DNA of 64,000 nt from Marinobacter salexigens (GCF_002806945.1 NZ_NIHC01000004.1:186001-250000), one strand, 5' to 3'. Shown: positions 16,519-26,362, counted from the stretch's first letter. The notes: generated by a model not told the origin, from the sequence alone. A program made the numbers and translations.

Positions 16519-19500
16519 ATGTCCACCGACATCTCTCAACCCGATCTCTCTCAAGTCAAAGAGCCCCAACTCGACAATTACAAACTTGAGGATCGCTACC
16601 TGCGAGGCTCGGGGCGGGTGTTCCTTACCGGCACCCAGGCGCTGGTTCGAATTCCATTGATGCAGGCTGCTCTGGATCGGAAACACGGGCTCAATACCGC
16701 TGGTATGGTTAGTGGCTACCGGGGCTCGCCTTTGGGCGCCTATGACCTGGCACTGTGGCAGGCGAAGCCTCTGCTTGATAAAAACCGCATCGATTTCGTG
16801 CCTGCAATCAACGAAGATCTTGCTGCGACCATTATGCTGGGCACCCAGCAGGTAGAAACCGACGACGACCGCCAGGTGGATGGCGTGTTCGGGATCTGGT
16901 ATGGCAAAGGCCCGGGCGTCGACCGTGCCGGCGATGCGCTGAAGCACGGCACCACCTACGGCAGTTCCCCCCACGGTGGTGTGCTGGTGGTTGCGGGGGA
17001 TGACCACGGCTGTGTGTCGTCCTCAATGCCGCATCAGTCGGATGTGGCGTTCATGAGCTTTTTCATGCCCACGATCAACCCGGCCAACATTGCCGAGTAT
17101 CTGGGTTTTGGCCTCTGGGGCATTGCTTTATCCCGTTACAGCGGCTGCTGGGTGGGCTTTAAAGCGGTTTCTGAAACTGTGGAGAGTGCTGCCTCGGTTG
17201 AGCTGCCGCCGTTACCGGAGTTTGTAACCCCGGACGATTACACGCCGCCTGAAAGCGGACTGCATTATCGCTGGCCAGATCTGCCTGGCCCCCAGCTGGA
17301 AACCCGCATCGAGCATAAACTGGCGGCAGTGCAGGCCTTTGCCCGTGCTAACCCCATTGATCGCTGCCTGTTCAACAATGCCAGCGCGCGCTTCGGTATT
17401 GTGACCACTGGCAAAGGGCATCTGGATCTGCTGGAAGCGCTTGATCTTCTGGGCATTGATGAAGACCGCGCCCGTGAGATGGGGCTGGATATCTACAAAG
17501 TGGGGCTGGTGTGGCCGATTGAGCGCCGGGGCATGCTCAACTTTGTCCATAGCAAGGAAGAAGTGCTGGTTATCGAGGAAAAGCGGGGCATCATCGAGAG
17601 CCAGATTAAGGAGGCCATGTCCGAGCCGGATCGCCCCGGCGAGGTTCTGATTACCGGTAAGCAGGATGAGCTGGGCCGGCCGTTGATTCCCTATGTCGGC
17701 GAGTTAAGCCCCAAGCTGGTTGCCGGCTTTTTGGCCGCCCGCCTTGGCCGCTTCTTCGGGGAGGATTACAACGAACGCCTGATGGCCATTAATAGCATGA
17801 GTAACGCCCAGGATCCGGGTGGCGTTAAGCGCCTGCCGTATTTCTGTTCGGGTTGCCCTCACAACACCTCCACCAAAGTGCCCGAGGGCAGTAAAGCGCT
17901 GGCGGGGATCGGTTGTCATTTCATGGCGTCCTGGATGGGTCGTAATACCGAATCCCTGATCCAGATGGGCGGTGAAGGGGTTAACTGGATCGGCAAGAGC
18001 CGGTACACCGGCAACCCCCATATATTCCAGAACCTGGGCGAGGGTACGTATTTCCATTCCGGCTCCATGGCCATTCGCCAGGCGGTTGCGGCCGGTATCA
18101 ATATTACCTACAAGATCCTGTTCAATGACGCGGTGGCCATGACCGGCGGCCAGCCCGTGGATGGCCAGATTACCGTGCCGATGATTGCCCAGCAGGTTGC
18201 AGCCGAGGGCGTGCGCCGGGTTGTGGTGCTCAGTGATGAGCCGGAAAAGTACGATGGCCACAAGAAATTGTTCCCGGAAGACGTAACCTTCCACGACCGC
18301 GCAGAGCTGGATAAGTTGCAGAGAGAGCTGCGGGATATTCCGGGATGCACGGTGCTGATTTACGACCAGACCTGTGCCGCCGAGAAGCGCCGCCGGCGCA
18401 AGCGTAACCTTTACCCGGATCCCGCCAAGCGGGCGTTTATTAACCATCACGTGTGTGAAGGGTGCGGCGACTGTTCTGTGCAGTCGAACTGCCTTTCCGT
18501 GGTGCCACGCCAGACCGAGCTGGGTCGCAAGCGCAAGATTGATCAGTCCTCCTGCAACAAGGATTTCTCTTGTGTTAACGGCTTCTGTCCGAGCTTTGTC
18601 ACCATTGAAGGCGGACAGCTGCGCAAATCCCGGGGTATGGATACCGGTTCTGTGCTTACGGGCAAGCTCACGGATATTCCGGAACCCGCTCTGCCAGAAC
18701 TCACAGGCTCATACGATGTGTTAGTGGGCGGCGTTGGTGGCACAGGCGTCGTAACCGTGGGTCAGTTAATTACCATGGCTGCGCACCTTGAGGCTAAAGG
18801 CACGTCGGTGCTGGATTTCACCGGTTTTGCCCAGAAGGGCGGTACGGTGCTCAGTTACGTTCGCATGGCGCCGTCTCCGGACAAACTGCACCAGGTTCGT
18901 ATCAGTAACGGCCAGGCCGATGCGGTGATTGCCTGTGACCTGGTGGTTGCATCTTCCCAGAAGGCGCTAGGTGTGCTGCGCCCGGATCACACCAGGGTCG
19001 TGGCCAACGAAGCCGAATTACCTACCGGGGATTATGTGCTTTTCCGTGATGCGGATATGCAATCGGAGAAACGTCTGAACCTGATTCAGGACACGGTGGG
19101 TGATGAGAATTTCGCACGGCTGGATGCCAACGGTATAGCCGAGAAACTGATGGGTGATACAGTGTTCTCCAACGTGATGATGCTGGGCTTTGCTTGGCAG
19201 CGCGGGTTGTTGCCCCTGTCGCAGGCTGCGCTGATGAAAGCCATTGAGTTGAATGGTGTGGCAGTTGAGCGTAACAAGGAGGCCTTTGGCTGGGGCCGCG
19301 TGGCTGCAACCGACGTGAAGGTGATCACCGACTTGCTGAATACCGGCGAGGCGAGAGTAGACGAGGTGAAAGCCGAACCGAGCCTTGATGAGTTGATCAG
19401 CATTCGCCACAAACATCTGGTGGGCTACCAGAGCCGTCGCTGGGCCAATCGCTATACAGATTTGGTTAAACGAGTGCGTAAAGCAGAGGACAGTCTGGGC

Positions 19501-20070
19501 GAGAATAACCATTTACTGACTCGCGCTGTGGCGCAGCAGTTATACCGGTTTATGGCGTTCAAGGATGAATACGAAGTGGCTCGTCTGTTCGCAGAAACCG
19601 ACTTTATGAAGGAGGTGAACAACACCTTCGAGGGCGACTTCAAGGTGCACTTCCATCTCGCGCCGCCAATCATGAACCGGGGTACGGATGCCCAGGGGCG
19701 GCCCAAAAAACGCCAGTTTGGCCCCTGGATGTTCCGTGTATTCAAACTGCTGGCAAAGTTCCGGGTGCTGCGTGGCACGCCTGTCGATCCGTTCAGCTAT
19801 TCCGCCGACCGGAAAATGGACCGCGCCCAGCTTAAAGATTATCAGCAATTGGTGGAGCGGATTGTCAGCGAGTTGAATGCCAGCAACTACGACACCTTCC
19901 TGCAACTGGCAGAGCTGGCCAGCGAGGTGCGGGGCTACGGCCCGGTGCGCGAGCAGGCGGCAGAAGCTGTTCAGGATAAACAGTTACAGCTGATCAAAGC
20001 TCTGGATACAGGCCGGCCGACGCTGATTCGAACCAGCCAGGCAAACAACAAGGAGGCAGATCATGTGTGA
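16519..20070 (+). CDS. Indolepyruvate ferredoxin oxidoreductase, fused alpha-beta
   Basis: This 1183-aa cytoplasmic enzyme converts aryl pyruvates, made by transamination of aromatic amino acids, to aryl-acetyl-CoA while reducing an electron carrier. The N-terminal pyruvate-oxidoreductase domain shows GYRGSPLGAYD. The TPP-binding region contains GIGCHFMASWMGR and LFNDAVAMTGGQPVDG. An iron-sulfur region (about 640-690) has CEGCGDCSVQSNC, then CNKDFSCVNGFC. The C-terminal gamma domain begins near VLVGGVGGTGVVTVG (about 735). I chose the ATG at 16519 for its AAAGGAGGG ribosome site; the frame is open upstream. The fused form is usual in proteobacteria. The divergent Lrp protein probably regulates it. 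Confidence 0.95.
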   Translation: MSTDISQPDLSQVKEPQLDNYKLEDRYLRGSGRVFLTGTQALVRIPLMQAALDRKHGLNTAGMVSGYRGSPLGAYDLALWQAKPLLDKNRIDFVPAINEDLAATIMLGTQQVETDDDRQVDGVFGIWYGKGPGVDRAGDALKHGTTYGSSPHGGVLVVAGDDHGCVSSSMPHQSDVAFMSFFMPTINPANIAEYLGFGLWGIALSRYSGCWVGFKAVSETVESAASVELPPLPEFVTPDDYTPPESGLHYRWPDLPGPQLETRIEHKLAAVQAFARANPIDRCLFNNASARFGIVTTGKGHLDLLEALDLLGIDEDRAREMGLDIYKVGLVWPIERRGMLNFVHSKEEVLVIEEKRGIIESQIKEAMSEPDRPGEVLITGKQDELGRPLIPYVGELSPKLVAGFLAARLGRFFGEDYNERLMAINSMSNAQDPGGVKRLPYFCSGCPHNTSTKVPEGSKALAGIGCHFMASWMGRNTESLIQMGGEGVNWIGKSRYTGNPHIFQNLGEGTYFHSGSMAIRQAVAAGINITYKILFNDAVAMTGGQPVDGQITVPMIAQQVAAEGVRRVVVLSDEPEKYDGHKKLFPEDVTFHDRAELDKLQRELRDIPGCTVLIYDQTCAAEKRRRRKRNLYPDPAKRAFINHHVCEGCGDCSVQSNCLSVVPRQTELGRKRKIDQSSCNKDFSCVNGFCPSFVTIEGGQLRKSRGMDTGSVLTGKLTDIPEPALPELTGSYDVLVGGVGGTGVVTVGQLITMAAHLEAKGTSVLDFTGFAQKGGTVLSYVRMAPSPDKLHQVRISNGQADAVIACDLVVASSQKALGVLRPDHTRVVANEAELPTGDYVLFRDADMQSEKRLNLIQDTVGDENFARLDANGIAEKLMGDTVFSNVMMLGFAWQRGLLPLSQAALMKAIELNGVAVERNKEAFGWGRVAATDVKVITDLLNTGEARVDEVKAEPSLDELISIRHKHLVGYQSRRWANRYTDLVKRVRKAEDSLGENNHLLTRAVAQQLYRFMAFKDEYEVARLFAETDFMKEVNNTFEGDFKVHFHLAPPIMNRGTDAQGRPKKRQFGPWMFRVFKLLAKFRVLRGTPVDPFSYSADRKMDRAQLKDYQQLVERIVSELNASNYDTFLQLAELASEVRGYGPVREQAAEAVQDKQLQLIKALDTGRPTLIRTSQANNKEADHV

Positions 20071-20092
20071 GACGATGAAGCCTTGCAGATAG
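20063..20092 (+). CDS. Nine-residue micro-ORF with strong ribosome site
   Basis: An ATG overlapping the oxidoreductase stop codon, preceded by AAGGAGG at ideal spacing, opens a frame reading MCETMKPCR and then stops. It may be the remnant of a lost downstream gene or a leader peptide. No evidence shows that it is translated. An inverted repeat overlaps its end. Confidence 0.25.
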   Translation: MCETMKPCR

Positions 20093-20115
20093 AAACGGGC
20101 TGAAAGGCAAGGCTT
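20078..20115 (+). other. Inverted repeat after the oxidoreductase gene
   Basis: AAGCCTTGC (20078-20086) pairs with GCAAGGCTT (20107-20115) around a 20-nt loop. There is no T tract. It could stabilise the mRNA end or stop transcription weakly before the convergent methyltransferase. Confidence 0.45.
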
Positions 20116-20127
20116 ATGCAGCACTGG

Positions 20128-20931
20128 TTACCGGGGATGCTGGCTCGTATCCCACGAGATAAACGCCCATCTAAAGCCCTCTCCGCCACGATGAGCACGC
20201 TCAAGGTCTGAGTGATACCAGTCCGACAAACGCTCTTTTTCTTGGGTGGTTAGAGGGCCCAGAGACAACTCCGCTTTTGTCACAAAATCATCAATATTGG
20301 CCGTTCCTGCAAGGCGCCCCTTGGCCTCAATATAGTCGAGGCGGGGGTGGCGCCCCATCTGGTAAAGAATATTTAGAATGAAGATATAATCTGGTTTTGG
20401 CAGAACGTCTCTGCCCATGGCCTGGAGCATGCCGCGATCGATAAAACTACCGCCTGCCAGGTTGGTCAGGCAGACCCGTTTGCGCGCCGTGCGGTCGAGC
20501 TTTTGCAGGGCATCGGCCATGTCCATTACAGCTGTTGAACGGGAGGCGATCACCAGGTCGCACTGGGGAATGTCATCCCAATTGTCCTCCCAGGCGCGCT
20601 GTATTGTGCGGGTATTGCTCAGGTTCAGTGCGTGAGCATTCTCCTGAAAGGCTCGCAGCATTCCGGCACTGTAATCCACGCCAGTAACCTGTTTCATTTG
20701 GGGCGCCAGTGCCAGCCCAATGGTTCCTGTGCCGCACCCCATGTCCAACAGCGAGTCGCAACCGCTCAGGTCTGTGCGGTCAATAAATGCCTGGCTGTAG
20801 GGGCTGTCGATAGATGTTTTTGGCGTTTTTGCTGCTTTCGCATCCCATGCGCTGGGTGGCTTTTCTTTGCCCCCGGCCTGTGTCATCTGGTTGCGGTATA
20901 ACTGCCCGAAATCAATGTCGGTGATGGTCAT
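20128..20931 (-). CDS. Class I SAM-dependent methyltransferase
   Basis: This 267-aa protein has the SAM-binding motif I LLDMGCGTGTIGLALAP near residues 60-76, motif II around QVTGVDYSAGML, and a motif like CDLVIASRST for strand 4. It is cytoplasmic, with no membrane segments. The substrate is unknown. It converges on the oxidoreductase gene and is followed on the other side by the YdbH-type operon, so context does not help. Alternative names such as UbiE/Tam-like would be over-interpretation. Confidence 0.88.
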   Translation of the reverse strand: MTITDIDFGQLYRNQMTQAGGKEKPPSAWDAKAAKTPKTSIDSPYSQAFIDRTDLSGCDSLLDMGCGTGTIGLALAPQMKQVTGVDYSAGMLRAFQENAHALNLSNTRTIQRAWEDNWDDIPQCDLVIASRSTAVMDMADALQKLDRTARKRVCLTNLAGGSFIDRGMLQAMGRDVLPKPDYIFILNILYQMGRHPRLDYIEAKGRLAGTANIDDFVTKAELSLGPLTTQEKERLSDWYHSDLERAHRGGEGFRWAFISWDTSQHPR

Positions 20932-21045
20932 GGAGTATGAATTTCCTGGCTTATGGATGCAGATACTGTAACTGTTTCAGTTATATCAACCAATGTACGG
21001 TAGGATTCCTATAAAACCGGTTAACGGGTCAGGAGATAGCCCGCG

Positions 21046-23775
21046 ATGCGCATTGCATGGAAACCACTTGGGTGGGGATTGTTGGCGGTATTGGTTGTTT
21101 CCATACCGGCCGCCATTCTGGCTGCCCGACATCTCTGGAGCAACCTGCTGCAAGAGAACGGAATAGAGGCACTGGAGTGGCAGGAGTTGGGCCTATCATT
21201 CAGTGGCGTGTCTGTGGGCGAGCTGAAACTGGTTCAGTCGGTTCCTGAGCGAGACCTTGCGTTGCAAGGGCGGGACCTGTCACTGAACTGGCGCTGGCCG
21301 GAATGGGGGAGTGGCTGGCAGCCTGAGTTAACCATTTTGAAAGCCGGGCACCTGAAGCTGGATTTGTATACGAAATCGGCTATGCCGTCAGAAACAAAGC
21401 CGGAAAAATCACAGCAGGGCCAGTGGCAAGCAGCGTGGCTGGCCTGGTTGCCTTCGGAAATCAGCGTTCAACAATTCGAGGCAAAACTTCCGTGTGAGTC
21501 AGGTCGCTGCCCATTATCAGGAAGCCTGAAGATAACCAGCACGCAATCGGGCAGGGTTTCTGAGGCCAACTCTTCTGCTCTCGCGTTTGCCACGGCAAGT
21601 GGCCGGTTGCCTGTAACAGCGAAAGTGCAGCTTGCCCATGAAGGCCACCAGCTTGATGTGTTGGCAATTCTGGATAATTCCGGGCTCGATACGCTGAATT
21701 TTACGGCAAATGTGTCGATCGATGAAAAGCGTTACCTGTCTGTGTCCTCTGATTACATTGCCCCGGCAGCCAATGGTTTGGCGTCCTGGCAGGGCTCTGT
21801 TGAGGTGCCGGACCTGCCCCGGGCGGACTGGTTACTGGCCTGGCTGCACACTTGGCAAAGCCTTCCCCTGGAACAGTGGCCGGATCAGCCGGATACGGGC
21901 TCTGCCACCGTTAACTGGAAGTTGCAGGGCCCTGAGGGCAAACGCTTTTTGGCCGCTGCCACCGGGGCCGTTGAGGTTCATGCACTATTGCCGCAACCCT
22001 GGCCTGCGCCCGGGGTTGGAAGTATTAGTGGTAAGGCTGAAGTTTCCTTGAAGGCGGATAAGGGCGTTTGGCAGCCGGAAACCCTGCTGGCAGACCTGAA
22101 ACTGAGCCACCCAGCCCCCTGGGTAAAAAAAGTACCGGAACAGCTGCGCCCCGAGCTTCTCGAACTGTCCGTTCGGCCTGCAAAGGCGGTAGCTTCAACT
22201 TCTCCCGCACCTCCTTCCAGCGAGACAGGTTCGGAGCGCGGTCGGCTGCCATTGCAGGTGGAAGTCACCAGCTGGGGCGGTGCAAACCTTGCCATAAGCT
22301 CGCATTTAGCAGTATCCACTGGCGCCCCCTGGTGGGTGCAACTGGGGAGTACGCAACTCACCGCCACGCTGCCAGAGCTACAGGTGGCCGATTGGCGACT
22401 GACCAGGCCCAGGCTAGAGGCCTCATTGACCGGATGGTTGGACACCAGCGCAGCGGCGTTGAAATTCGGCAAGACTGCCTTGCTGCAGACCGACACACTT
22501 GAGCCGCTCCCGGGAGGCTCCGCGTTGGCGGGGGCTTTGATCAAAGGGGTGAGTGTGGATTTTTCCGGGGCCACCTTGAACGCCGAGTACTCGGCAGAGA
22601 AGGGTGGGATGGATCGGTTAGCACTGGCTGGCCCGCTGGGAATCAAAGCCAAACAGATTCGACACCCCCAGGTGCAGCCGCAACCCTGGCAGTTCAATGG
22701 CGGGCTATCTGCCAATATGGATCGAACGGACGTTGAGGGAGTGCTCAAGGCCAAAACCGGAACATCCATGAACCTGGATCTGAAATTCCCCTACCAGGGG
22801 CTTTTGTCCCTTGAAGCTAACATGCGGGTGAGCGGCGAAAGTGAAGCTGAAGCCCTGTCTCGTATATTTACCCAATGGCCAGAGGTGTTGCTGATATCTG
22901 GAGGTAATGTCAGCGCCAATGCCATCTACGAGCAACCGCAAAACGGCACAAAGCGTCTGGCGGGAAAGCTGGTGTTCGCAGACTGGAGTGGCACATACGA
23001 TCGTACAGCCTGGAGCCGGATGAATGGTTCTGCGGAGTTCCTGCTAAAGAACGAGCGCATCCGGGTAGCAACACCGGAACTGACGATAGAGGAAGTGAAT
23101 CCGGGTTTGCCGGTTGGGCCAGTGAGGTTGGCAGGGCGCTACGAAGCACCGTTGGGGCAGCTGGCAGCAGGGCTGTTGACTCTGGAACAGGCGAACTCGA
23201 ACGCCTTGGGTGGCGAAATCAAAATTCATCCCGGCAGCTGGGACTTGGCCCAGGCGCCGGTACAGGTTCCTGTGGAGCTTAACCAGCTCAGCCTCGCCCG
23301 CCTTTTGCAGCTTTACCCCACCGAAGGGCTGGCCGGCACAGGCATTCTCAGTGGAACTGTGCCTATGTTGTTCGATCCTGCTACCGGTATACGGGTTGAA
23401 CGAGGCCGTATTGATGCGCTAGAACCGGGGGGAAGGTTGCAGTTGACGGCAGAGCGGCTGAAGGCACTTGCCCGCCAAAGCGAGTCCATGAAACTGGTGG
23501 CCAAGGCCCTTGAGGATTTTCGTTACTCGGTTCTGGACAGTGGTATCGATTATGATAAGGACGGTACTTTGATATTAACGCTGCATCTTCAGGGCAATAG
23601 TCCGGGGGTTGGCAATGGCCAGCCGGTGGTGCTGAATATCAATCTGGAGGAGAATATTCCTGCGCTGCTCAGGAGTCTGCAATTAAGTGGCAGGGTCAGC
23701 GAGGCGGTCACTGAAAGAGTCAAAAATTTACTTAAGAAGCGCGAACGCGATTCAGATGACGACCTGATAGAGTAA
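21046..23775 (+). CDS. ydbH: YdbH family AsmA-like intermembrane phospholipid transport protein
   Basis: This 909-aa protein has one N-terminal membrane anchor (about 7-27) and a very long periplasmic beta-rich body of the AsmA-like kind. Its C-terminal part (VLDSGIDYDKDGTLILTLHLQGNSPG, NLEENIPALLRSLQLS) matches the YdbH family, which with TamB and YhdP moves phospholipids to the outer membrane in E. coli. The gene order with a YnbE-type lipoprotein and a YdbL-type protein is the same as in E. coli and supports the assignment. An AGGAGA ribosome site precedes the ATG. Confidence 0.9.
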   Translation: MRIAWKPLGWGLLAVLVVSIPAAILAARHLWSNLLQENGIEALEWQELGLSFSGVSVGELKLVQSVPERDLALQGRDLSLNWRWPEWGSGWQPELTILKAGHLKLDLYTKSAMPSETKPEKSQQGQWQAAWLAWLPSEISVQQFEAKLPCESGRCPLSGSLKITSTQSGRVSEANSSALAFATASGRLPVTAKVQLAHEGHQLDVLAILDNSGLDTLNFTANVSIDEKRYLSVSSDYIAPAANGLASWQGSVEVPDLPRADWLLAWLHTWQSLPLEQWPDQPDTGSATVNWKLQGPEGKRFLAAATGAVEVHALLPQPWPAPGVGSISGKAEVSLKADKGVWQPETLLADLKLSHPAPWVKKVPEQLRPELLELSVRPAKAVASTSPAPPSSETGSERGRLPLQVEVTSWGGANLAISSHLAVSTGAPWWVQLGSTQLTATLPELQVADWRLTRPRLEASLTGWLDTSAAALKFGKTALLQTDTLEPLPGGSALAGALIKGVSVDFSGATLNAEYSAEKGGMDRLALAGPLGIKAKQIRHPQVQPQPWQFNGGLSANMDRTDVEGVLKAKTGTSMNLDLKFPYQGLLSLEANMRVSGESEAEALSRIFTQWPEVLLISGGNVSANAIYEQPQNGTKRLAGKLVFADWSGTYDRTAWSRMNGSAEFLLKNERIRVATPELTIEEVNPGLPVGPVRLAGRYEAPLGQLAAGLLTLEQANSNALGGEIKIHPGSWDLAQAPVQVPVELNQLSLARLLQLYPTEGLAGTGILSGTVPMLFDPATGIRVERGRIDALEPGGRLQLTAERLKALARQSESMKLVAKALEDFRYSVLDSGIDYDKDGTLILTLHLQGNSPGVGNGQPVVLNINLEENIPALLRSLQLSGRVSEAVTERVKNLLKKRERDSDDDLIE

Positions 23776-23799
23776 AGGGCAACAGAGGAGCACACCGAT

Positions 23800-24015
23800 A
23801 TGACGCAATTTGGTTCAAGGGTTTCCCGGCGTGTATTCGCCCTGTTTGCGGGCCTGCTTACAAGCAGCTTATTGCTGGGTTGTACCCCAACCGTGCAAGT
23901 GGCCGCGCCCAAGGAGCCCATTACTGTGAATTTGAACGTAAAAATTCAACATGAAATATACGTGAAGGTCGATAAGGACGTGGACGAATTGTTCAGTGAA
24001 AAGGGCCTGTTCTGA
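23800..24015 (+). CDS. ynbE: YnbE family small lipoprotein
   Basis: This 71-aa lipoprotein has a twin-Arg-rich start, a hydrophobic segment and a lipobox LLLGC, so the mature chain starts at Cys near residue 28. The mature part (VNLNVKIQHEIYVKVDKDVDELF) is the conserved YnbE core. In E. coli YnbE associates with the C-terminus of YdbH to complete an outer-membrane bridge. It begins 24 bp after ydbH. Confidence 0.9.
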   Translation: MTQFGSRVSRRVFALFAGLLTSSLLLGCTPTVQVAAPKEPITVNLNVKIQHEIYVKVDKDVDELFSEKGLF

Positions 24016-24061
24016 TTGCCTTGGTGTTTTGTGGAAAAAACGAATGAGTAAGGAGTTAGCC

Positions 24062-24406
24062 ATGACAGTATTTGCCCGATTCAGCGCCCTGGTTTTAGCG
24101 GTTTTCCTTGCTTTACCAGCAATGGCCATGAGTTTGGATGAAGCAAAAAATGCTCTGGAGTCTGCAAAAAGCCAGGGTCTTGTGGGTGAGACCCCAACGG
24201 GTTATCTGGCAGCCGTAGGTTCCGACCAGAAGGCAAAGGGGATTGTGAGTGCAATCAATAATGCCCGACGGGAAGCGTATAAACAGATTGCCGAAAAGCA
24301 CGGCATAGCGGTAACAAAAGTCGAAACAGTGGCAGGCCAGAAAGCGGTTGATAAAACACCCCCGGGGCAGTATATCCTGGTGGGTGAGCGCTGGATAAAG
24401 AAGTAG
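24062..24406 (+). CDS. ydbL: YdbL family (DUF1318) periplasmic protein
   Basis: This 114-aa protein has a signal peptide ending in ALPAMA and a DUF1318 domain with KSQGLVGETPTGYLAAV and the ending PPGQYILVGERWIKK. It is the third gene of the ydbH-ynbE-ydbL operon and is thought to help assemble the YdbH-YnbE bridge. I chose the ATG at 24062, preceded by AAGGAGTT and giving a proper signal peptide; the frame is open further upstream. Confidence 0.92.
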   Translation: MTVFARFSALVLAVFLALPAMAMSLDEAKNALESAKSQGLVGETPTGYLAAVGSDQKAKGIVSAINNARREAYKQIAEKHGIAVTKVETVAGQKAVDKTPPGQYILVGERWIKK

Positions 24407-24626
24407 AGCCTATCGGCTTCAGTGTCATTGCCGGGCTCCGTGAGGCGGCTCTGAAATGCTGATATAAACGTAATAGAATGCGGATGGTAAATTCCCATAG
24501 GCTACTGTCCGGTGATGTATTAACAGATCAACGCTGAAAACCATTCTGAGATGGCCGGCTGACGATGCCGGCCAAAACTTTGTAGCGGTTTGTGTATCCC
24601 TCACATTCTGCTTTGTTGTCTACTCA

Positions 24627-25754
24627 ATGCTGCTGGTGACGGTTCCGGTATACAGCCTGGAGCTCGGCGCTTCTCCATTAATGCTGGGTGTTGTCCTCAG
24701 CTCTCAGTACCTGCTTCCATTCTTATTGGCTATACCGCTGGGTGGCTTGGTTACGCGCCACGGTGGGAGGGTCACATTGGTGATCGGAGCGCTGGTAATG
24801 GTTGCAGGACTACTCCTTATGCAGGCTGTACCCGGCTACTACGGGCTGATAGGTGGCCAGCTATTAATCGGGCTGGCACATCTGCAGATGGTGCTTTCTG
24901 CTCAAACGATTATTTCCTCACTGGCCACCGGACCAAAGCTTGAAGGCTATTTTGGCTGGTATTCCACGTGGTTGTCTGGCGGGCAGGTGATAGGCCCTTT
25001 AATTGCCGGGGGCTGGATTCAGTGGGCTGGAGGTGTTGGTAACCTGTTTTTGGTGATGGCGGGGATTGCATTGCTTGGTGGGCTGTCGGGCCTTGCCCTG
25101 ACAGGCGATGCCACTCGGGGCGTGCGGGTTACTCGCAAGCTAACCGGTTTTCGTGCGCAAGCTTTGTTGGCCCGCAGCAATACCGGCGTTCAGGTATCAA
25201 TCGCCATTACCGTGGCCGGTATGTTTACCCTGGGCGTATTCGGCAGCTATCTGCCCGTCTACCTTGATAGCCTGCAAATGGGTGCGGTGATGATTGGCGT
25301 ACTGGTAAGCATCAGGGCGGGGGTTTCTATGGTGATACGGCCGTTCATTCCGAGGATTATCTTTGCTGCAGGCGGCCGCGGCAGAGCAACCACGCTGGCC
25401 CTCGCTGTTGTCACAGTGGGCTTGGCATGCTTGGGTTTCGCCACCAGTGCGCCGGCCATTGCTGTTTTGGCACTGCTTGTGGGGTTAGGTGGAGGTCTCA
25501 CGCAACCGCTTTCAATGGTGGTTCTGGCCGAAAGTGTTGGGCCAGAACAGCGATCTGGCGCCTTGGGTATGCGTTTGATGGTTAATCGGGCCGTTCATTT
25601 TGTAGCACCCCTGCTATTTGGGGCAGTACTTGGTATGAGTGGCTTTGGATTGTCGTTTGGGCTCTCGGGGTTATTAGTTGCCTTGGTTGCTGTATATCTG
25701 GTGCGGTTGCAAGCACGCGAGCCGCGTGGCGATAATATAACCAATCGATCTTAA
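24627..25754 (+). CDS. Major facilitator superfamily transporter; true start probably upstream
   Basis: This is an MFS carrier with about 11-12 hydrophobic helices and the cytoplasmic loop motif GGLVTRHGGR after helix 2. From the first ATG it has 375 aa, but that start cuts the first membrane helix. In-frame sequence upstream, back to a stop at 24513, encodes NFVAVCVSLTFCFVVYS, which completes helix 1, and it contains no ATG, GTG or TTG. Initiation at CTG (24534 or 24546) or ATT (24543) would restore a length near 405. The substrate is unknown. Confidence 0.85.
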   Translation: MLLVTVPVYSLELGASPLMLGVVLSSQYLLPFLLAIPLGGLVTRHGGRVTLVIGALVMVAGLLLMQAVPGYYGLIGGQLLIGLAHLQMVLSAQTIISSLATGPKLEGYFGWYSTWLSGGQVIGPLIAGGWIQWAGGVGNLFLVMAGIALLGGLSGLALTGDATRGVRVTRKLTGFRAQALLARSNTGVQVSIAITVAGMFTLGVFGSYLPVYLDSLQMGAVMIGVLVSIRAGVSMVIRPFIPRIIFAAGGRGRATTLALAVVTVGLACLGFATSAPAIAVLALLVGLGGGLTQPLSMVVLAESVGPEQRSGALGMRLMVNRAVHFVAPLLFGAVLGMSGFGLSFGLSGLLVALVAVYLVRLQAREPRGDNITNRS

Positions 25755-25813
25755 TGTTTTGGCGGCGCCTGCCGTTAACCCTTACACATAAGTCCTTGCA
25801 GGAGGTTAAGGTT

Positions 25814-26362
25814 ATGGTAGCACCAATCATTGGACGCGGGCCGGATGTGACCGGTCGAGTGAACACAAGCACCACCGAAGCCAGACCCGCCAACCGGGTA
25901 AGCGCTGAAGCGCGCGTTGAAAAGCAGGGTGCCATTCGCACGCCAGCGGATGCCATCAACGTGATGCGTACTCGTATGGAGCAAAGGTTGCAGGAAGCGA
26001 TGGGGGGCGGCCAGAGCAAAGCCGTATCCGGAGCGGATAAATATGCAGCGCAAGCCCAGCCACCTTCTGCTTCTGATGTGGCCAGCGTGATTCTCGGGTT
26101 TGTGCAGAATCGTTTACAGGCTGAAGCTGATGCCGGTGCCGATGTGGAGAAACTGGCGGATTTGATGTCCCAAGCCAGAGCGGGAATCGAGAAAGGTTAT
26201 GCCGAAGCCAGAGAGCAAATCGTGGCCTTGGGCATGATGAACGAGACTCTCGACGCGGAAATTGATGAAGGGTTCAATCTGATTCAGGATGGCCTTCTGA
26301 ATTTGGAAAAGCTGTTTTTAGGCAAAGAACCCGAGGTGGATAATCCCACAGAAGCTGGTTAA
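25814..26362 (+). CDS. DUF5610 domain-containing protein
   Basis: This 182-aa protein has a polar, disordered N-terminus (about 1-70) and a helical C-terminal half (SDVASVILGFVQNRLQAEAD, AREQIVALGMMNETLDAEID) that resembles the DUF5610 family. It has no signal peptide or membrane segment. The ATG at 25814 follows AGGAGGTT. Its function is unknown; some family members occur near flagellar or surface genes, but none are visible here. Its stop overlaps the convergent PA2778-type gene by 4 bp. Confidence 0.78.
   Translation: MVAPIIGRGPDVTGRVNTSTTEARPANRVSAEARVEKQGAIRTPADAINVMRTRMEQRLQEAMGGGQSKAVSGADKYAAQAQPPSASDVASVILGFVQNRLQAEADAGADVEKLADLMSQARAGIEKGYAEAREQIVALGMMNETLDAEIDEGFNLIQDGLLNLEKLFLGKEPEVDNPTEAG

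Noticed and set aside
17704..18450. A 248-codon open frame antisense to the indolepyruvate oxidoreductase
   Set aside because: It overlaps the conserved TPP-binding region of the real gene and has no family resemblance.
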